Source: Lingula anatina (lineage: Eukaryota; Brachiopoda; Lingulata; Lingulida; Lingulidae). From it: a stretch of 64,000 nucleotides of DNA. Location of the stretch: positions 98,306 through 162,305 of the forward strand of contig NW_019775604.1 in NCBI RefSeq assembly GCF_001039355.2. The letters are read 5' to 3'. The position numbers and the translations under genes are program-made. This document shows positions 1-13,158 of the stretch, piece by piece. Below the pieces are notes generated by a model. It searched no databases and was not told where the DNA came from. It worked only from the letters and a program-made list of their open reading frames with translations. Numbering within the stretch: position 1 is the stretch's first letter; the number at the start of each line of letters is the position of its first letter.

Positions 1-63
1 GGGGGGGGGGGGGAGGGGGGAGCATGTGTGTGTGTGTGTCCATAATTAATTGCTCTCTCTTAC

Positions 64-1268
64 CTTGTAAAGTGTATCTTTTCCTTCGGCCTCCCACGCT
101 TCCAGTTCCGATTCTATCCGAGTTACCACAACGTGGCATGTTCATCATTCTCTTTGTGTCATCATCAATGATGCCTGAAGTCAATGAAACAAAATATGAA
201 AACAACTGAAATAACCTGACACAAGGCATTTATAAATACAAAAAATCAACTTTTCCACCCATACATCACCCATATACGACACCACTGGCACTACAGTAAC
301 ATGAAAAAAGTTCAATGTAACACTGCAATAAGGAAAGTATTCTGAGGGTCCTTCTAGTTTTCAGATTAAATATTCAGAATATTTAATGCAATGATGAAGT
401 GAAAGTCCACTAGAAAACTTTTATTTTATTACATAAAATACATCCATTGGGGACGCAATAAGGGTAAATGCTTAAAAAAAAGTTGTCAGATTGTAGTGAA
501 TTTACCTGTCATGGGCACGCCTGCAAATTGCTGGTATTCCATGATGGCGTTTTTCACCGATTCCTCTGATCTGAGAGCGCCGGTCCTGGGATCTTGAGGG
601 GTAACCCACCCATAGGCAAGGAGATATTGCTGAAATATACAGGCATCGAAATACATCAAAATAATCATCAAAATGTGGACACATTCACTAAATAGTTAGA
701 GTTACCTAAAAAGTTTCATCAGTCTGATTTTACTACGTGTAGATGGACTTTTCAGCTCCTCAAAATGCCGTACGTAAACCCAGTGCTAGAATAGCTTTTC
801 CAAGCAGAGGCAAGTATATCTTAATTCCTTTTTAATCTTTTGATTCCTACAGCTCCGAATGCTCACTAAGGATATATTCCTTATCCTTAAACAAATTCCT
901 TTTCCGTTGTGATTAAGAAATTCATGTTTTAATTATGTAAGCTGGGAGTTGTTGAAAATAATTTAGCGGCGATCTAGCTGTATCTATTCGACCTTTAACA
1001 TAAGTTTTCATAACTAATGACAGTGACAGAAAAATTGGCTATATTAAATCCAAGGCCAATCTCCATCGGTAAGCTGATAAGCCAAACGTAACAAATATTT
1101 CCATCCCGTTCCCGCGCTGTTTTGCTGAGCCCTGGACATTGTTCAAACAAGCTCACTTACCATGGAAGTTGCATCGCTATCCACTGTCATTTCTCCCTTA
1201 ACGTTCACCTGGTCTGCCGCAAACAGCAGAATTAGACAGAAGAGTACTGCCGACTGCCCTGTCTCCAT
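64..1268 (-). CDS. Matrix metalloproteinase, N-terminal exons 1-3 (unit A, partial)
   Basis: Three exons join in phase: 1161-1268, 506-629 and 64-174, all with GT-AG borders. Exon 1 starts METGQSAVLFCLILLFAAD, a signal peptide. Exon 2 gives the prodomain helices (QYLLAYGWV, then MEYQQFAGVPMTG). Exon 3 gives the cysteine switch PRCGNSD (Cys93) and a furin-type site RRKRY (residues 107-111). In MMPs the switch Cys holds the catalytic zinc until the propeptide is removed, and RRKR suggests activation in the secretory pathway. The usual switch is PRCGxPD; here the Pro is Ser. The start is the only ATG ahead of the signal peptide and lies about 130 bases downstream of a TATA box. Catalytic and hemopexin exons would lie left of the window, so the subfamily cannot be named. 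A diverged copy lies at 9023-14647. Confidence 0.85.
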
Positions 1269-1397
1269 TGTCACTTAAAATTCTCAAAAAGTTTCAGATT
1301 TATGGTAAGTTTCGTGTAAGTATACTGTATGTCGATCTTCCGTTTCCTTGCACTTTACGCTCTATCTTGATCTACTTAAGAAGCCCCTGCGCGTTCC

Positions 1398-1533
1398 TTT
1401 TATATGCCCTGCTCGTGAGTCATTGAAATAATAAGCACGCGACACTCAGCTACTCGGTCTATTGCTCTAGCAGGGGTTTCCCTATTCTTTTGACCGATAT
1501 GACCATATATGGGTGAAGCCTCTCGTGACGTCA
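1398..1533 (-). promoter_or_regulatory. MMP unit A promoter: TATA box, AP-1 site and CRE
   Basis: On the minus strand TATAAAA lies at 1398-1404, about 130 bases upstream of the ATG. A consensus AP-1 site, TGAGTCA, is at 1416-1422, twelve bases further upstream. A palindromic CRE/ATF site, TGACGTCA, is at 1526-1533. TATA plus proximal AP-1 is the classic layout of inducible vertebrate MMP promoters; use here is inferred from position. Confidence 0.55.
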
Positions 1534-4120
1534 CTCAGTACCCCTTCTCTAACAGGGTGTCAATAAAATTTTTAACATGTTTAGAGTTGTTTCTTTTTAT
1601 AAATTCTATTCGCTTTCTTAGTTTTCTCTTCTTTCGCACTAAAACCAGTCGTTAACTTTGTAAATTAGATGTCCTTCAATACTGTATTAAAAATAAAGCA
1701 AGTTTATTGTTATATTTTTGGTGCATTTTATTTCGTTAAACCCTGTACACACACCTGAAAGGTCTATTCAGGTGTCTTAGCGTAGCGAAGACAAGACCAC
1801 CCCTGTTACTCACTTTTTGTCTTAGATTTGTTTTGGATTTTATTCATTTTTAAATCTTTATATTATATAAGTTATAGTTTTTTTCTCTTCCTGGTTGTTT
1901 ACTTCCTCTAAGCGGCAATTTTACTGATAAACTGCGACAGAGTAATATTCTTGAAAAAATCGCATTATTTTATGCGTAACGTTCTTAAAAAAAAAAAAAG
2001 AAAAAAAAAAGAAAAAAAAACGGAAGAAAAAGTGGGAACAAAAAGATAAATGTAGTTTATTGACAGAGTGATATTATGTCATTATCTTACGCTTTCTCAA
2101 TAATACTTTACAAGCGACACGGTTTTGCCGTGGGAACATTTTAAATAGTCTTTTCTGTTTTAAAAAGACTTGTTTCCTTTGGGATGGTTGGTTAATCGTA
2201 GGAAATATTAGTTACACGAACACTTGGCAATTCGAGTATTTTATTTAAAATAGATTTATTTCTGTGACAGTACCGTAAATATATATATAAATAAAATACA
2301 TAATATGTATATTAATATGAGTACAAAAAATCACCAGTTTTACCATTAGATATATCATAGCCTCTTTCTGTATTACGTTTGTTGAGTTTTTTTTTTTTTT
2401 TTTTTTCGCGTCAAAGCTCTGTCTCTTTATCTGATGAGATTTCGCTGGCACTCCCCCGCCCATGAGCTTACACCATTTTCTCAGATACTGATAATCGAAC
2501 TGTACGTCAATCGTGTAATGATTATCTCATCGGCGGTTTCCTCCTTCGACGTATCATTATCATCAAACCATCGGCTCAATTGTCTGTATGTTTCGATGTA
2601 TACAAAGAGACTTAAAGCTTGAGTCAAAATCATCTTTATTAATTACTATCAACATTTCAGTATTTGTCGTGTTATTCACCTTCAATTTATGCCAATATTT
2701 TTCAAAAAAATCTTTTGAAGAAATATCAATAAAACTTCTTCATAAATTCAACCCTGGAATTCGTTATGTCACCTGTGGATTTCCGTCTTTCGGTTTCATT
2801 CACCTGTTGATTCACCTGTCTTTAAAAAAAGGGGGTCACCTTGACCTATCAATGGGGAAGGCTGCCGTGATTAAAGGCTATGACTATGCAGTTTAGTGTT
2901 AAGATTTATGGACAGACGTTACGGGGAATACCCCTACATACAACCTAACGGACCAACCGAATAGACCCTACTGATATTGTGTGGTCAACTTCCTTGTGGC
3001 AGGATTTTCTTCCGTCCTTCCTGCCAGGGTCTACCTGTCAGTTTACTCGTAACCTAATTTTATGAAAAAAAATTGAGTTGAACCTGACGATAAATGACCA
3101 AATTCATTCACAAGAGTGTAAACTTTGTGGCGGGCAGTGGGACCTCTCCGAGATGCTGCCTTTCGCACGAGCTGAGGGCAGAAATGTATTCTTGATGTCT
3201 TTAAATCATTTTCTGTTTCTTCTTTGTAATATTATAACGATTTTATTTATGCAGTTTACCTTTCCATGTTCTGTAGTATTTATACCTTTAATATTATGGT
3301 TTAGAGATACTTCCAGAATAAATCGTATAGAGAAATTATTTTATAGGGAAGAATTAAACACTGTATTTAACAGGACTCTGGACTCGTGTTGGTCAATTAT
3401 ATATTACCAAAGCGAACAACAACAAACCCGTGGTAAAAGTAAACAAACATTTCCCAAAATGCAGGGTTAGTGGTTTGTCACAGATTTACTTGATCTTCGG
3501 ACAGACGGGAAGCGGTCAGTGCAGACAATAACCTGACATCAGCCATTACACTGGTCTGACTGGCCGGGATGTGGCTTTGATGTTGATAATATCCCCAGTT
3601 CAATTATGACTATGACAATGTTCTCATCATTAGAATTGTTTCGGTTATCGGCGCTTTTTGTTTTCATCCAAACGGGAAGTAATCTCTCTAATTCGACTCG
3701 AAGAAATTAATTACATTGCATTAATATTATTATCATTATTAAATGAAAAATAAAAAAGGGCCTGATCACTTACTCTTGCGATGAATAAAAAATCTAAGAT
3801 TTGGCTTATGGAAAGTGAGGGAGCAACAGAAGTACATAAAATACATGTATTAACCCTCTACCCCCCTCCCTTCACCCTTGCCCCTCTCCAACTATCTATA
3901 TACTTTTCTTTCTCAATCCCCCTCCCAATTACCTATTACCAATTAATTTAAAATAACGCCACCCCTCATCTATCAAAAAAGAAAAAAAAACTTAGTTTTC
4001 TCTCTCATCCATCCGGACGGGTCATTTAGCCGTGATTCAAAGATACGACCTGTCCATACTGAATAGAAATAAAATAGATATTTCCTATCAGCCCCCACCA
4101 CTGGAAGTAAAAATGGAAGG
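1534..4120. other. Upstream region of MMP unit A, no gene seen
   Basis: This stretch has A/T runs (about 1985-2020 and 2388-2406) and scattered short frames without splice context or recognisable domains. It has no counterpart in unit B: there, sequence matching 1350-1380 joins sequence matching about 4130 almost directly, at 17824-17870. It was either deleted from unit B or inserted into unit A. Confidence 0.5.
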
Positions 4121-4129
4121 AAAGTGTGT

Positions 4130-7100
4130 CACCGTGAAGGAGCCGAGGTCTACATAATGAGATCATGCGCTCGAGTCACCAAGCTTGGCACACTGTCATT
4201 CTGGTCACGCGTGTGGTTTTGGTTAATGTCGTTTAACGACAAGAAATCCGATCTTTCCTTTACATTATATTTTTTGCACGATGGAAGGATTGACCTGCTT
4301 ACCAGCGCTGAAATGGCCTTCACAAAGGAAAACATTCAATCTACAAATGCTCACATGAATTTCATGTGTGTCTGCCCATTTTTTGACGGCGTTGGTCTTA
4401 CGAAGAGTAAAATCAGCTGTCCGACAAAACATCGGCTAAAAAGAATCACTTATCATAAGGTATATGTAATTAAAGTACCTTTAACTTTCATTGATTATTC
4501 TATGCCTGTCTTTTTTAAAAGAAAATATCTAAAAGAAAAAAATAGACCTTATTTCGTTTTGTCTTATTATAACTTGATAAGCGTTTGAATAAATTCATTA
4601 TATTTACACAAAAAAGTAAGAAATCGCAAGGGCGTGCATTGCAAATTTTGAAGGCAAAAGAAAGAGACAAATTTCGGTCAGGAAGGCCTGACTTTTCATG
4701 ATTCGTTTCATAAATCCTAACATATAGATAATCTCCATACGAACTAATTAAATATTGGCATTTTCTGTTAATATAGGAAAAGGCATAGTTTCAACCCAAA
4801 GGTCGCTAAAAATGATGAACTTTATTATTTTGGATCGGCCAACCATATTCTGCAAAATTTTATTTATGATTGTAAGAACTACACCAGTGACTTCTGTAAA
4901 TCTTAAAAGAAGGACCACAGGTCGTGTTAATCCAGGCGGATTTCTAATAAAGGACAACTGAGTGAATAAACATTAACTCGTATGCACACCTTTGAGACGA
5001 CAAATATATGTGAAGACGGGAATAAATTGTGGTGTTTAGCATTCTTGGAAGGCATAGATATATTTGAGTACTTTCATTTCTCGCCTCCTCACATATCAGG
5101 TTTACATGGCCTGTTTATTGGGCTTTTTATTTTCAGTCATGCGCGAGTTGATTAATAATGTATCTTTACGTAATAATAAGAAACCGTTGGTTCATTCTGA
5201 ATTTTTTTTAGAAGTCATGTTTCCGAGAAAACGCATTTTAAGAACAGCGTCATGCCATCCAAGGAAGAAAGGTCTACTTTCATTTTGGAATTTTAAGAAT
5301 TCTTTAATTCTTTCTTTTGGGAAAAAAGTACCTCGGGGGATTTTTTTTCATGTGAACGTGTTATTTACTTTCTATTCGCGACCTACATATGACTTTTTTC
5401 TTTAGCCTCCCCTCAAGCCTTGATCTGCTGAGCTGAAAATACTGGTTGTATAAATACATGCAACATCATAACACGTAGCGTTCTTATGTAACCTTGTATT
5501 GAAGTTCTTAAAATTAAATGGTGACCTGTTTGCGTACTTAAGCCTCAAATATCCAGATACCGCAATGGACAATAGAATTGTCACCCCCTGAATCAGAGAA
5601 ATCAAATAGTAATCAATTAATCAAGAATCAAATAGGCAGATCTTGAGAAGTTATAATGCCTGGTCTACACAATCCTTTTTTTTTGTGAAATTTGATGTTA
5701 ATAAAATGATACCAGGAGCATATCATTCCACAGTCATTTATCTCCTACTACAGGTATTGTGCGTGCCTGTCTGGTAATTTCCATGTATAATATTTCGTAT
5801 ATCATATCAATTGTATGTGAAGTTTATTTATTCCATGGACCAAGGCAGTGCTTGGGCCAACATTACAGAGTGATTATAAAACATGCCATTGTGTTAGTTG
5901 GGTCACTTTCTGGTCACATTGTGAACAACCGGATTTTAGCAACTCTGTTTGAGAACTGCAATGCCGGGACGCAAAATCCAGTCTCAAATGCACGAATTTA
6001 GCGAACGACAATCGAACAGTGTCAGAAAATCTAACTCAGGTGTCTATATTTCATAAATCATTCCATTGCCCAAGTTACCTATCACCGGTGCTACAAGCAT
6101 ACTTTCATGTTCAAGTTGACACGAAACAGATATTTCATCCACATAACAGGTGGGTAAGTACATATTCAAAACATGATATTCTAACAAGACATTTGAATTT
6201 TTCTACACATTTATTGATCTTGCTGTCATTTCTTGTAAAAGCCTACTGCTTTTACATAATACGTGATAAACATATCTGAGGACTGAAAACAGACAGAAAA
6301 TTTTACATCTTTTTTCAACTAGCCAATAAATGCTTCTGTAACACATTTTACAAAACATAAAGGTCACTAAAATAATTTCTCTATCATGCAGTTGGGACTT
6401 GTGATAGAGATACAAATTATTTCACAACTACTTAAAAAAATTATGAAAGTGTACACAAATCAATGCAACAATTACATAGTTACCATCCATTAACAATATC
6501 ACACAGTAATTAATATTTTTCTTAAAAAACAATTATTTTGATAACTTTAAGAGATAAATGATCAGCATTTAGTGATAATAATAACCTGCAATTATTCAAG
6601 ACTACAATCAATATATTTTGTGTACAGATGTTAAATCGTCGCCACACCCTGCTGCCAAAATTGATTCCAGCGATCACTTCATATTTTTTTCTTTCAGGAA
6701 CTTATTTCTATTCTACTGCTACACTATCCTTCAACAAACAGAAAACAAGATAACAATAAATGCCACGTTGAAAATGTTTTTCGCACATATCCTGTTGGGA
6801 TCATCAAAATGCTATATACTACCACACAGTGAGTATGTCAACTTCTGATCATATGATATGATATGAAATACTGGTGCATGGGGCCAACAGAATCTTTAAT
6901 ACTGTCCAAAGGTGCGATCTCAGTTCAGTAAAAAGAAGGCTGATGCTGGTCCTACAAATCATTCCATTGTTATCTGTGTATGTAATATACCAAGCTCAGT
7001 AGTTCCAAGGAAATAAGTTTTGATATGGCAGTTCAAGTGACTGCTGTAACTGATTGTTGAGTTGCGGTGACTGATTGTTGAGTTGCGGTAATTGACTTTT

Positions 7101-7548
7101 GAATCGTTTATTGATTGTTAGATTTTGACGAATGATTAAAATGACCAAAACTAATTTAGTAGAATTAAGTTTAGATAGTTAAAGTAGGTTTTGGTTGTTA
7201 AATAGTGCCGATAGATTGTTGAATTGACTTCTGCATTTTTTGCGTGAATGGCGTTCCATACATATTTGGTATATTGAGAAATGATTAAGTACAGGGTGAA
7301 ATGCTTCACTGTTTCTCTTATCCACAATTGGTCTCCATACCAGACAGCATGGGATAAAAAAAGGAAATTAGGAAATGTGAGCTATCTTTTGTTTTGGATA
7401 AAAATTGACTCTTGCTGTGCTGTAATTTCAGTGTAACAGAAATGATTTTTATTTTATTTTATTTTATTTATTTATTTATTTATTTATTTGGACTGGCAGA
7501 GAGAAAACAGATATGTGATACCAGAAAATATTTTTATCAATTTAGATT
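4130..7548. repeat. Segmental duplication, unit A distal block
   Basis: This block aligns along its length with about 17860-21683, with frequent substitutions and indels. No intact gene is visible. The end of the block matches the intron of the 21368-22150 micropeptide gene, but the coding exon is missing: sequence matching 21252-21511 is absent near 7345-7358. A 21-base tandem pair (gattgttgagttgcgg core) at about 7046-7089 and an ATTT/TTTA microsatellite at 7449-7490 occur only here. Confidence 0.8.
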
Positions 7549-8340
7549 ATTTTGAATTCAATTCAGGGTTGGAGGGGGGGGGGGAGTGCCTTGATAAAAG
7601 CGTTGTGTCTATACCAAATTCAGAGTTCTGTATTCATGGTCATACTGGCTTGTAATAATATTAATAATATTGTAATAATATTGATAAAATTATCAAATTT
7701 ATGCAAGTCAAATCTTCAAATGCACTTGGCAAAATTTTGGTATTTTATTAATTGCAGGGGGAAGGAGACCGGCCTAAGCCATAAAATCTACTGGAACCTG
7801 AGTACGACAAATTGCAGGTACTGTATGCATTGGGCAAACAATTCTTGCAAACAAAGCGATGGGGACTAAACTATTAAGTTAAACTGTGTACCTGCACTGA
7901 ATGGTAAACCAGTGTATATGTGAGTGCCACTGAAATAAGTGTCTAAATTTTTATATTTACCAAGCACTGAAGGTGAAAATATATAAACAACCTACTCCCT
8001 TGATGCAGTCGAGTGAATGTATTTTCTAAGGAGTTGAAAGGAGGGGGAAATTAACAATTTGCCTATAATTCCTGTTAGAAAGTTTTCAGTGACCTTCAGA
8101 GGTAATATATTAGTAATGACTAATCATCAAATTCTTATTCTCTGCGCTATGTGTATTAACGTTTTACGACATGAAGGGGGGGGGGGTCCATTACTAGTAA
8201 TGTATAGAATCAGGACTTAACAAGGCTCTCACCTACAATTAAGTTAATAACAGGACGCAAGAGAAATAAAATTTGAAGACCAGCCTGGCAAACTTCAATT
8301 ACAACTCTTCAATTACATTTCTATTTTTTCTCCCATGCTT

Positions 8341-8506
8341 CAGGGGCGGATTTAGGGCGTCTTCTGGGTCTTCCAGAAGACGGTCAGATTTTCAAGTTTA
8401 CTTTGGCGGGTATTTTTTTTTCTGTCGGAAGACGGTCAAAAATGAAGAACGGATCAACAAAGATAATTTGGAAGACTGTCAGGAAATAACTCTGAATCCG
8501 CCCCTG
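8341..8506. mobile_element. MITE with CAGGGGCGGAT termini (166 bp)
   Basis: The left end CAGGGGCGGATTTA and right end TGAATCCGCCCCTG are inverted repeats, and TGCTT occurs directly outside both ends as a possible 5-bp target duplication. There is no coding capacity. Termini starting CAGGGGCGGAT occur in non-autonomous DNA transposons of many animals, but the superfamily is not decided here. Confidence 0.7.
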
Positions 8507-8657
8507 TGCTTGTCCCAAAATAAGACCCTGCAGAGCAAACTGAGAAGCCCGTTGTTGCTCTAAGGGCCACTAGTACAGTAGTAGTAAGATCACCTAGTTC
8601 AAATATATAATGGGTGGGAATTTCATATGTCTTCAAGGCATGATCTGAGCTAAATAC

Positions 8658-8799
8658 CTCATTCCCATTGAAACTATCAGTCTACGCAGATTGAAACCTC
8701 TGAATGAAAAAAGAGGGGGCATTAAACTGACTACATTCAGTAAGAGTCCCCGCAGAGTTGGATCAATCTACATAGATCAAGAGTTTCAATGGGAATGAG
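8658..8799. mobile_element. MITE with CTCATTCCCATTGAAAC termini
   Basis: A perfect 17-bp inverted repeat bounds the element: CTCATTCCCATTGAAAC at 8658-8674 and its complement at 8783-8799. The interior has GTCCCCGCAGAG and a GATCAATCTACATAGATC-like subterminal motif. A partial relative is at 37825-37905, and more distant relatives sit in P450 introns 9 and 10. Confidence 0.7.
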
Positions 8800-9874
8800 C
8801 CCTAAGCCAGAAAATTTCAGACAATTTTGATTTGTGTTCAGAATGTACTTTCTTGGTTAAATCTATTTAAAATGGCATAGGGTGATATTTCCACTTTATC
8901 TTGGAACAGATAAAATAATGGGCTATTTACAAACGTCACAAAACTTTGCCTACATGTGTGTTTGTGGGGGGAGGGGGGAGGGAGGAGGAATGCATATGTG
9001 TGTGTTCATTGATCTCTCTTACCTTGTAAAGTGTATCTTTTCCTTCGGCCTCCAACACTTCCAGTTCCTATTCTATCAGAATTACCATAACGTGTTAGGT
9101 GCATCATTTTCCTCGTGTCTTTATCAAAAACACCTGAAGTCAATGAAACAAAACAATTGCCATAACCTGACACAAGGTATTTTATGTCTCCTCCATCCCA
9201 GTGTACCACAAACTTTCATAATCCCATTCATAACAAGAAAGAAGGCAACAAAGACTATCAATTGTTCGTGATTTGGCCATACAAGGCCGCTTTTATTATA
9301 TATCCTCAGTATCCTCATCATTTTAACAATAATAACAAAGTAGCAAATTGTTGCCTGTATTAAATGTTATAGCCTTAGGGATAAAAAATATATATATCAA
9401 ATATTCAATAAGACTCATCATCCTAAAAATTATGATGTGACACGTCAGCAAAAGTTATTATTTACAAACAATTTTGCACAAATTTCGTTTGTGGGGTTGC
9501 AAAGAAGCCACCCCAACTATGTCGAATATTCGCTTGCACTGGTTATCCTAAGCAGTGATTCAGCATAAGCAATTATTTGACAACAGAATTACATCTAATT
9601 TAGATTGTCTGATTGCAAAGGCGAAGCCAATGCATTGCATATTGCAGGACTCACAATACATTCTAAATAAGTACCGGAATGACAATGCTGTTAGCGGGTG
9701 ACCTAACCCCTACTCCCCCTTTTTTTTAAACCAAGGAAAGGGGGGAGATTCAGTTTTTCCCATATGCTGAAAACGGCTGGAAGAGTAAACTCTCTATAAT
9801 TGCCATGCCATCCTATATTGCACCGTACTTGTTGATTAGTATAATAGTTAACAGTTTTAAGTGGTTCTATGTGG

Positions 9875-12800
9875 AAGAGCAATTTTGCTTCCAGTTTATA
9901 ATTGTCAACGGTCAGAATAAAACATGAACGAAGAATATAGTGTCGTGGATAACCTAGATAGGTATGTTCTTATATGGCTGTTCCCATTATATTCCTGACT
10001 TCAACAGATGTACAGACGGACCCGCAAAGCTTGCTGGGCCATATTATGAGAAAAGCATGACTGGGTCTTAAAAATAGAATCAAACTTCTCATACAACATG
10101 AAAATAGCAGGTAGGCAAATCAGATTTTTTGCAACACTCCTGTAACAACACATTGGAATGAATAATAATCGTGGAAGCAAAAACCGAGAATGGGGCCCAC
10201 TTGGCCCCTTTAACTGTGTATGTCACATATTTTTATACAGCTGTTCCAATGACCTCTGCAGTCAGTACAGATCAAGCATGTACCCCCAAGTCTTGCTGGG
10301 ACACTGTTTTGTATAACCAGAAGCACAATGTAATCCTGCAAATGGACCCACGAAGTCTTCATGTGACATTGTCGGACATTCTTATAAAGTTGACCCAATA
10401 TCCTCTGAACTTGGGAGAATATAAGGATGGACCATGGAGACTTGCTCTGCAGCAGATGATCGGTATTGTAAATAGTCCAACGCTACAGAAGAAAAATTAA
10501 AACTCTTTACACCTTATGTCTATAAATGTATGGTCAACCCACAAGGCTTGCTTGGCTTATGACTGGCCAGTATAAAGGTAGCCTTAAAAAGACATGTAAG
10601 GTCATGCAAAATGAATACCCTCATCCTATTGCACCATTTCCTCTGGACTAGGAAGATCGTGTGGATGCAGCAGGGCGTGGTGGGCCACAGATTCATGCAA
10701 GCAGAAGTTGTATAAGACAAGACTCCGGCCCTTCATTACTCTGGAAGAATACATCCAGATTTCGCTGGGGCATTTCCAGCAGACGACTGTGTACTGGCAC
10801 TTTCATGGGGCAGTGGTGCTCCTGACAGGTATACAAAACTGAGAAATCAAAGTAAAAACGCACGCAGTATGATGGTCAAATATAATGCAAGCAAAGTTCC
10901 TTCAGCAGAGGAGACAATTGTGGTATGTAGGAGGAGACGGGGAAGGCGGTGGGTGAAATTGTTTGAACTGAAGATTTAAGTTGAAGGTTGGAGATAACTT
11001 GTAGCTTAATCGTAACGTGCGCGTCAACAGAATTAATCGAGCGCAAATGGAGTCAGGCAGTGACACCCCATGATATAAGTAGCAACATGTACCTCAATGG
11101 GGACTACCCCTCTAGAATTGAGCATGTGCGTAAAATAAGCTCTGGAGATTGTTGTCGCCATAAAATGTCGTTTGACTATGCCAAACTTTTCTTATATACA
11201 AAAAATAAACTTTTCCACCCATACACAACACCACTGGCACTTTCCCAGCGGGCAAATTATGTTGTTTTAATGTTGAAACAACGTTGAACCATAACGTTGA
11301 TAATGCGTTGGACAAACATTGGATTTGAAAGTTGACTCAACGTCAGATAACAACATTGTATCAACCCCAGTTGTTAGACACCATTCTTGCATGAAAAGAC
11401 ATTAAAATGACCTGAAATGTTTTTATTTTGGTACAAAACACAGGTACACAATTTTAACATACACTGTAAAAACATCCAAGTGCCTGCTTTGTCTGATTTT
11501 TTCAAAGCATTTAGCTCCTAAGCATGTTTTGCACCTAAGCATGGTACACCCTTTTAGCCTGAATGTGTTTAGCAGTAGGACATGTTTGATGGCTAAATAT
11601 ATGTAGGGTATATATGTATGGCCTTTAAGTNAAGAGCAATTTTGCTTCCAGTTTATAATTGTCAACGGTCAGAATAAAACATGAACGAAGAATATAGTGT
11701 CGTGGATAACCTAGATAGGTATGTTCTAATATGGCTGTTCCCATTATATTCCTGACTTCAACAGATGTACAGACGGACCCGCAAAGCTTGCTGGGCCATA
11801 TTATGAGAAAAGCATGACTGGGTCTTAAAAATAGAATCAAACTTCTCATACAACATGAAAATAGCAGGTAGGCAAATCAGATTTTTTGCAACACTCCTGT
11901 AACAACACATTGGAATGAATAATAATCGTGGAAGCAAAAACCGAGAATGGAAGGATGGACCATGGAGACTTGATCTGCAGCAGATGATTGGTATTGTAAA
12001 TAGTCCAACGCTACAGAAGAAAAATTAAAACTCTTTACACCTTATGTCTGTAAATGTATGGTCAACCCAAAAGGCTTGCTTGGCTTATGACTATCCAGTA
12101 TAGAGGTAGCCTTTAAAAGACATGTAAGGTCATGCAAAATGGATACCCTCATCCTATTGCACCATTTCCTCTGGACTAGGAAGATCGTGTGGATGCAGCA
12201 GGGCGTGGTGGGCCACAGATTCATGCAAGCAGAAGTTGTATAAGACAAGACTCCGGCCCTTCATTACTCTGGAAGAATACATCCAGATTTTGCTGGGGCA
12301 TTTCCAGCAGACAACTGTGTACTGGCACTTTCATGGGGCAGTGGTGCTCCTGACAGGTATACAAAACTGAGAAATCAAAGTAAAAACGCACGCAGTATGA
12401 TGGTCAAATATAATGCAAGCAAAGTTCCTTCAGCAGAGGAGACAATTGTGGTATGTAGGAGGAGGCGGGGAAGGCGGTGGGTGAAATTGTTTGAACTGAA
12501 GATTTGAGTTGAAGGTTGGAGATAACTTGTAGCTTAATCGTAACGTGCGCGTCAACAGAATTAATCGAGCGCAAATGGAGTCAGGCAGTGACGCCCCATG
12601 ATATAAGTAGCAACATGTGCCTCAATGGGGACTACCCCTCTAGAATTGAGCATGTGCGTAAAATAAGCTCTGGAGATTGTTGTCGCCATAAAATGTCGTT
12701 TGACTATGCCAAACTTTTCTTATATACAAAAAATAAACTTTTCCACCCATACACAACACCACTGGCACTTTCCCAGCGGGCAAATTATGTTGTTTTAATG

Positions 12801-13158
12801 TTGAAACAACGTTGAACCATAACGTTGATAATGCGTTGGACAAACATTGGATTTGAAAGTTGACTCAACGTCAGATAACAACATTGTATCAACCCCAGTT
12901 GTTAGACACCATTCTTGCATGAAAAGACATTAAAATGACCTGAAATGTTTTTATTTTGGTACAAAACACAGGTACACAATTTTAACATACACTGTAAAAA
13001 CATCCAAGTGCCTGCTTTGTCTGATTTTTTCAAAGCATTTAGCTCCTAAGCATGTTTTGCACCTAAGCATGGTACACCCTTTTAGCCTGAATGTGTTTAG
13101 CAGTAGGACATGTTTGATGGCTAAATATATGTAGGGTATATATGTATGGCCTTTAAGT
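9875..13158. repeat. Sequence assembled twice (9875-11630 and 11632-13158)
   Basis: After the single N at 11631 the sequence restarts at AAGAGCAATTTTGC exactly as at 9875 and follows the first copy to the same terminal base string (ggcctttaagt) next to N again. The copies differ by scattered substitutions and by about 230 bases (10192-10422) missing from the second. Two contig ends stopping at the same base are better explained by two haplotypes placed in series than by a true tandem duplication. Confidence 0.75.

Noticed and set aside
3078-3470. 130-codon open frame with a hydrophobic segment
   Set aside because: It begins at TTG rather than ATG, is AT-driven with Phe/Ile/Leu composition, and has no neighbour or splice support.
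10171-10500. 109-codon open frame on the plus strand
   Set aside because: Most of it is absent from the second assembled copy, where about 230 bases are missing, and it shows no domain. It lies inside an MMP intron of repeated sequence.
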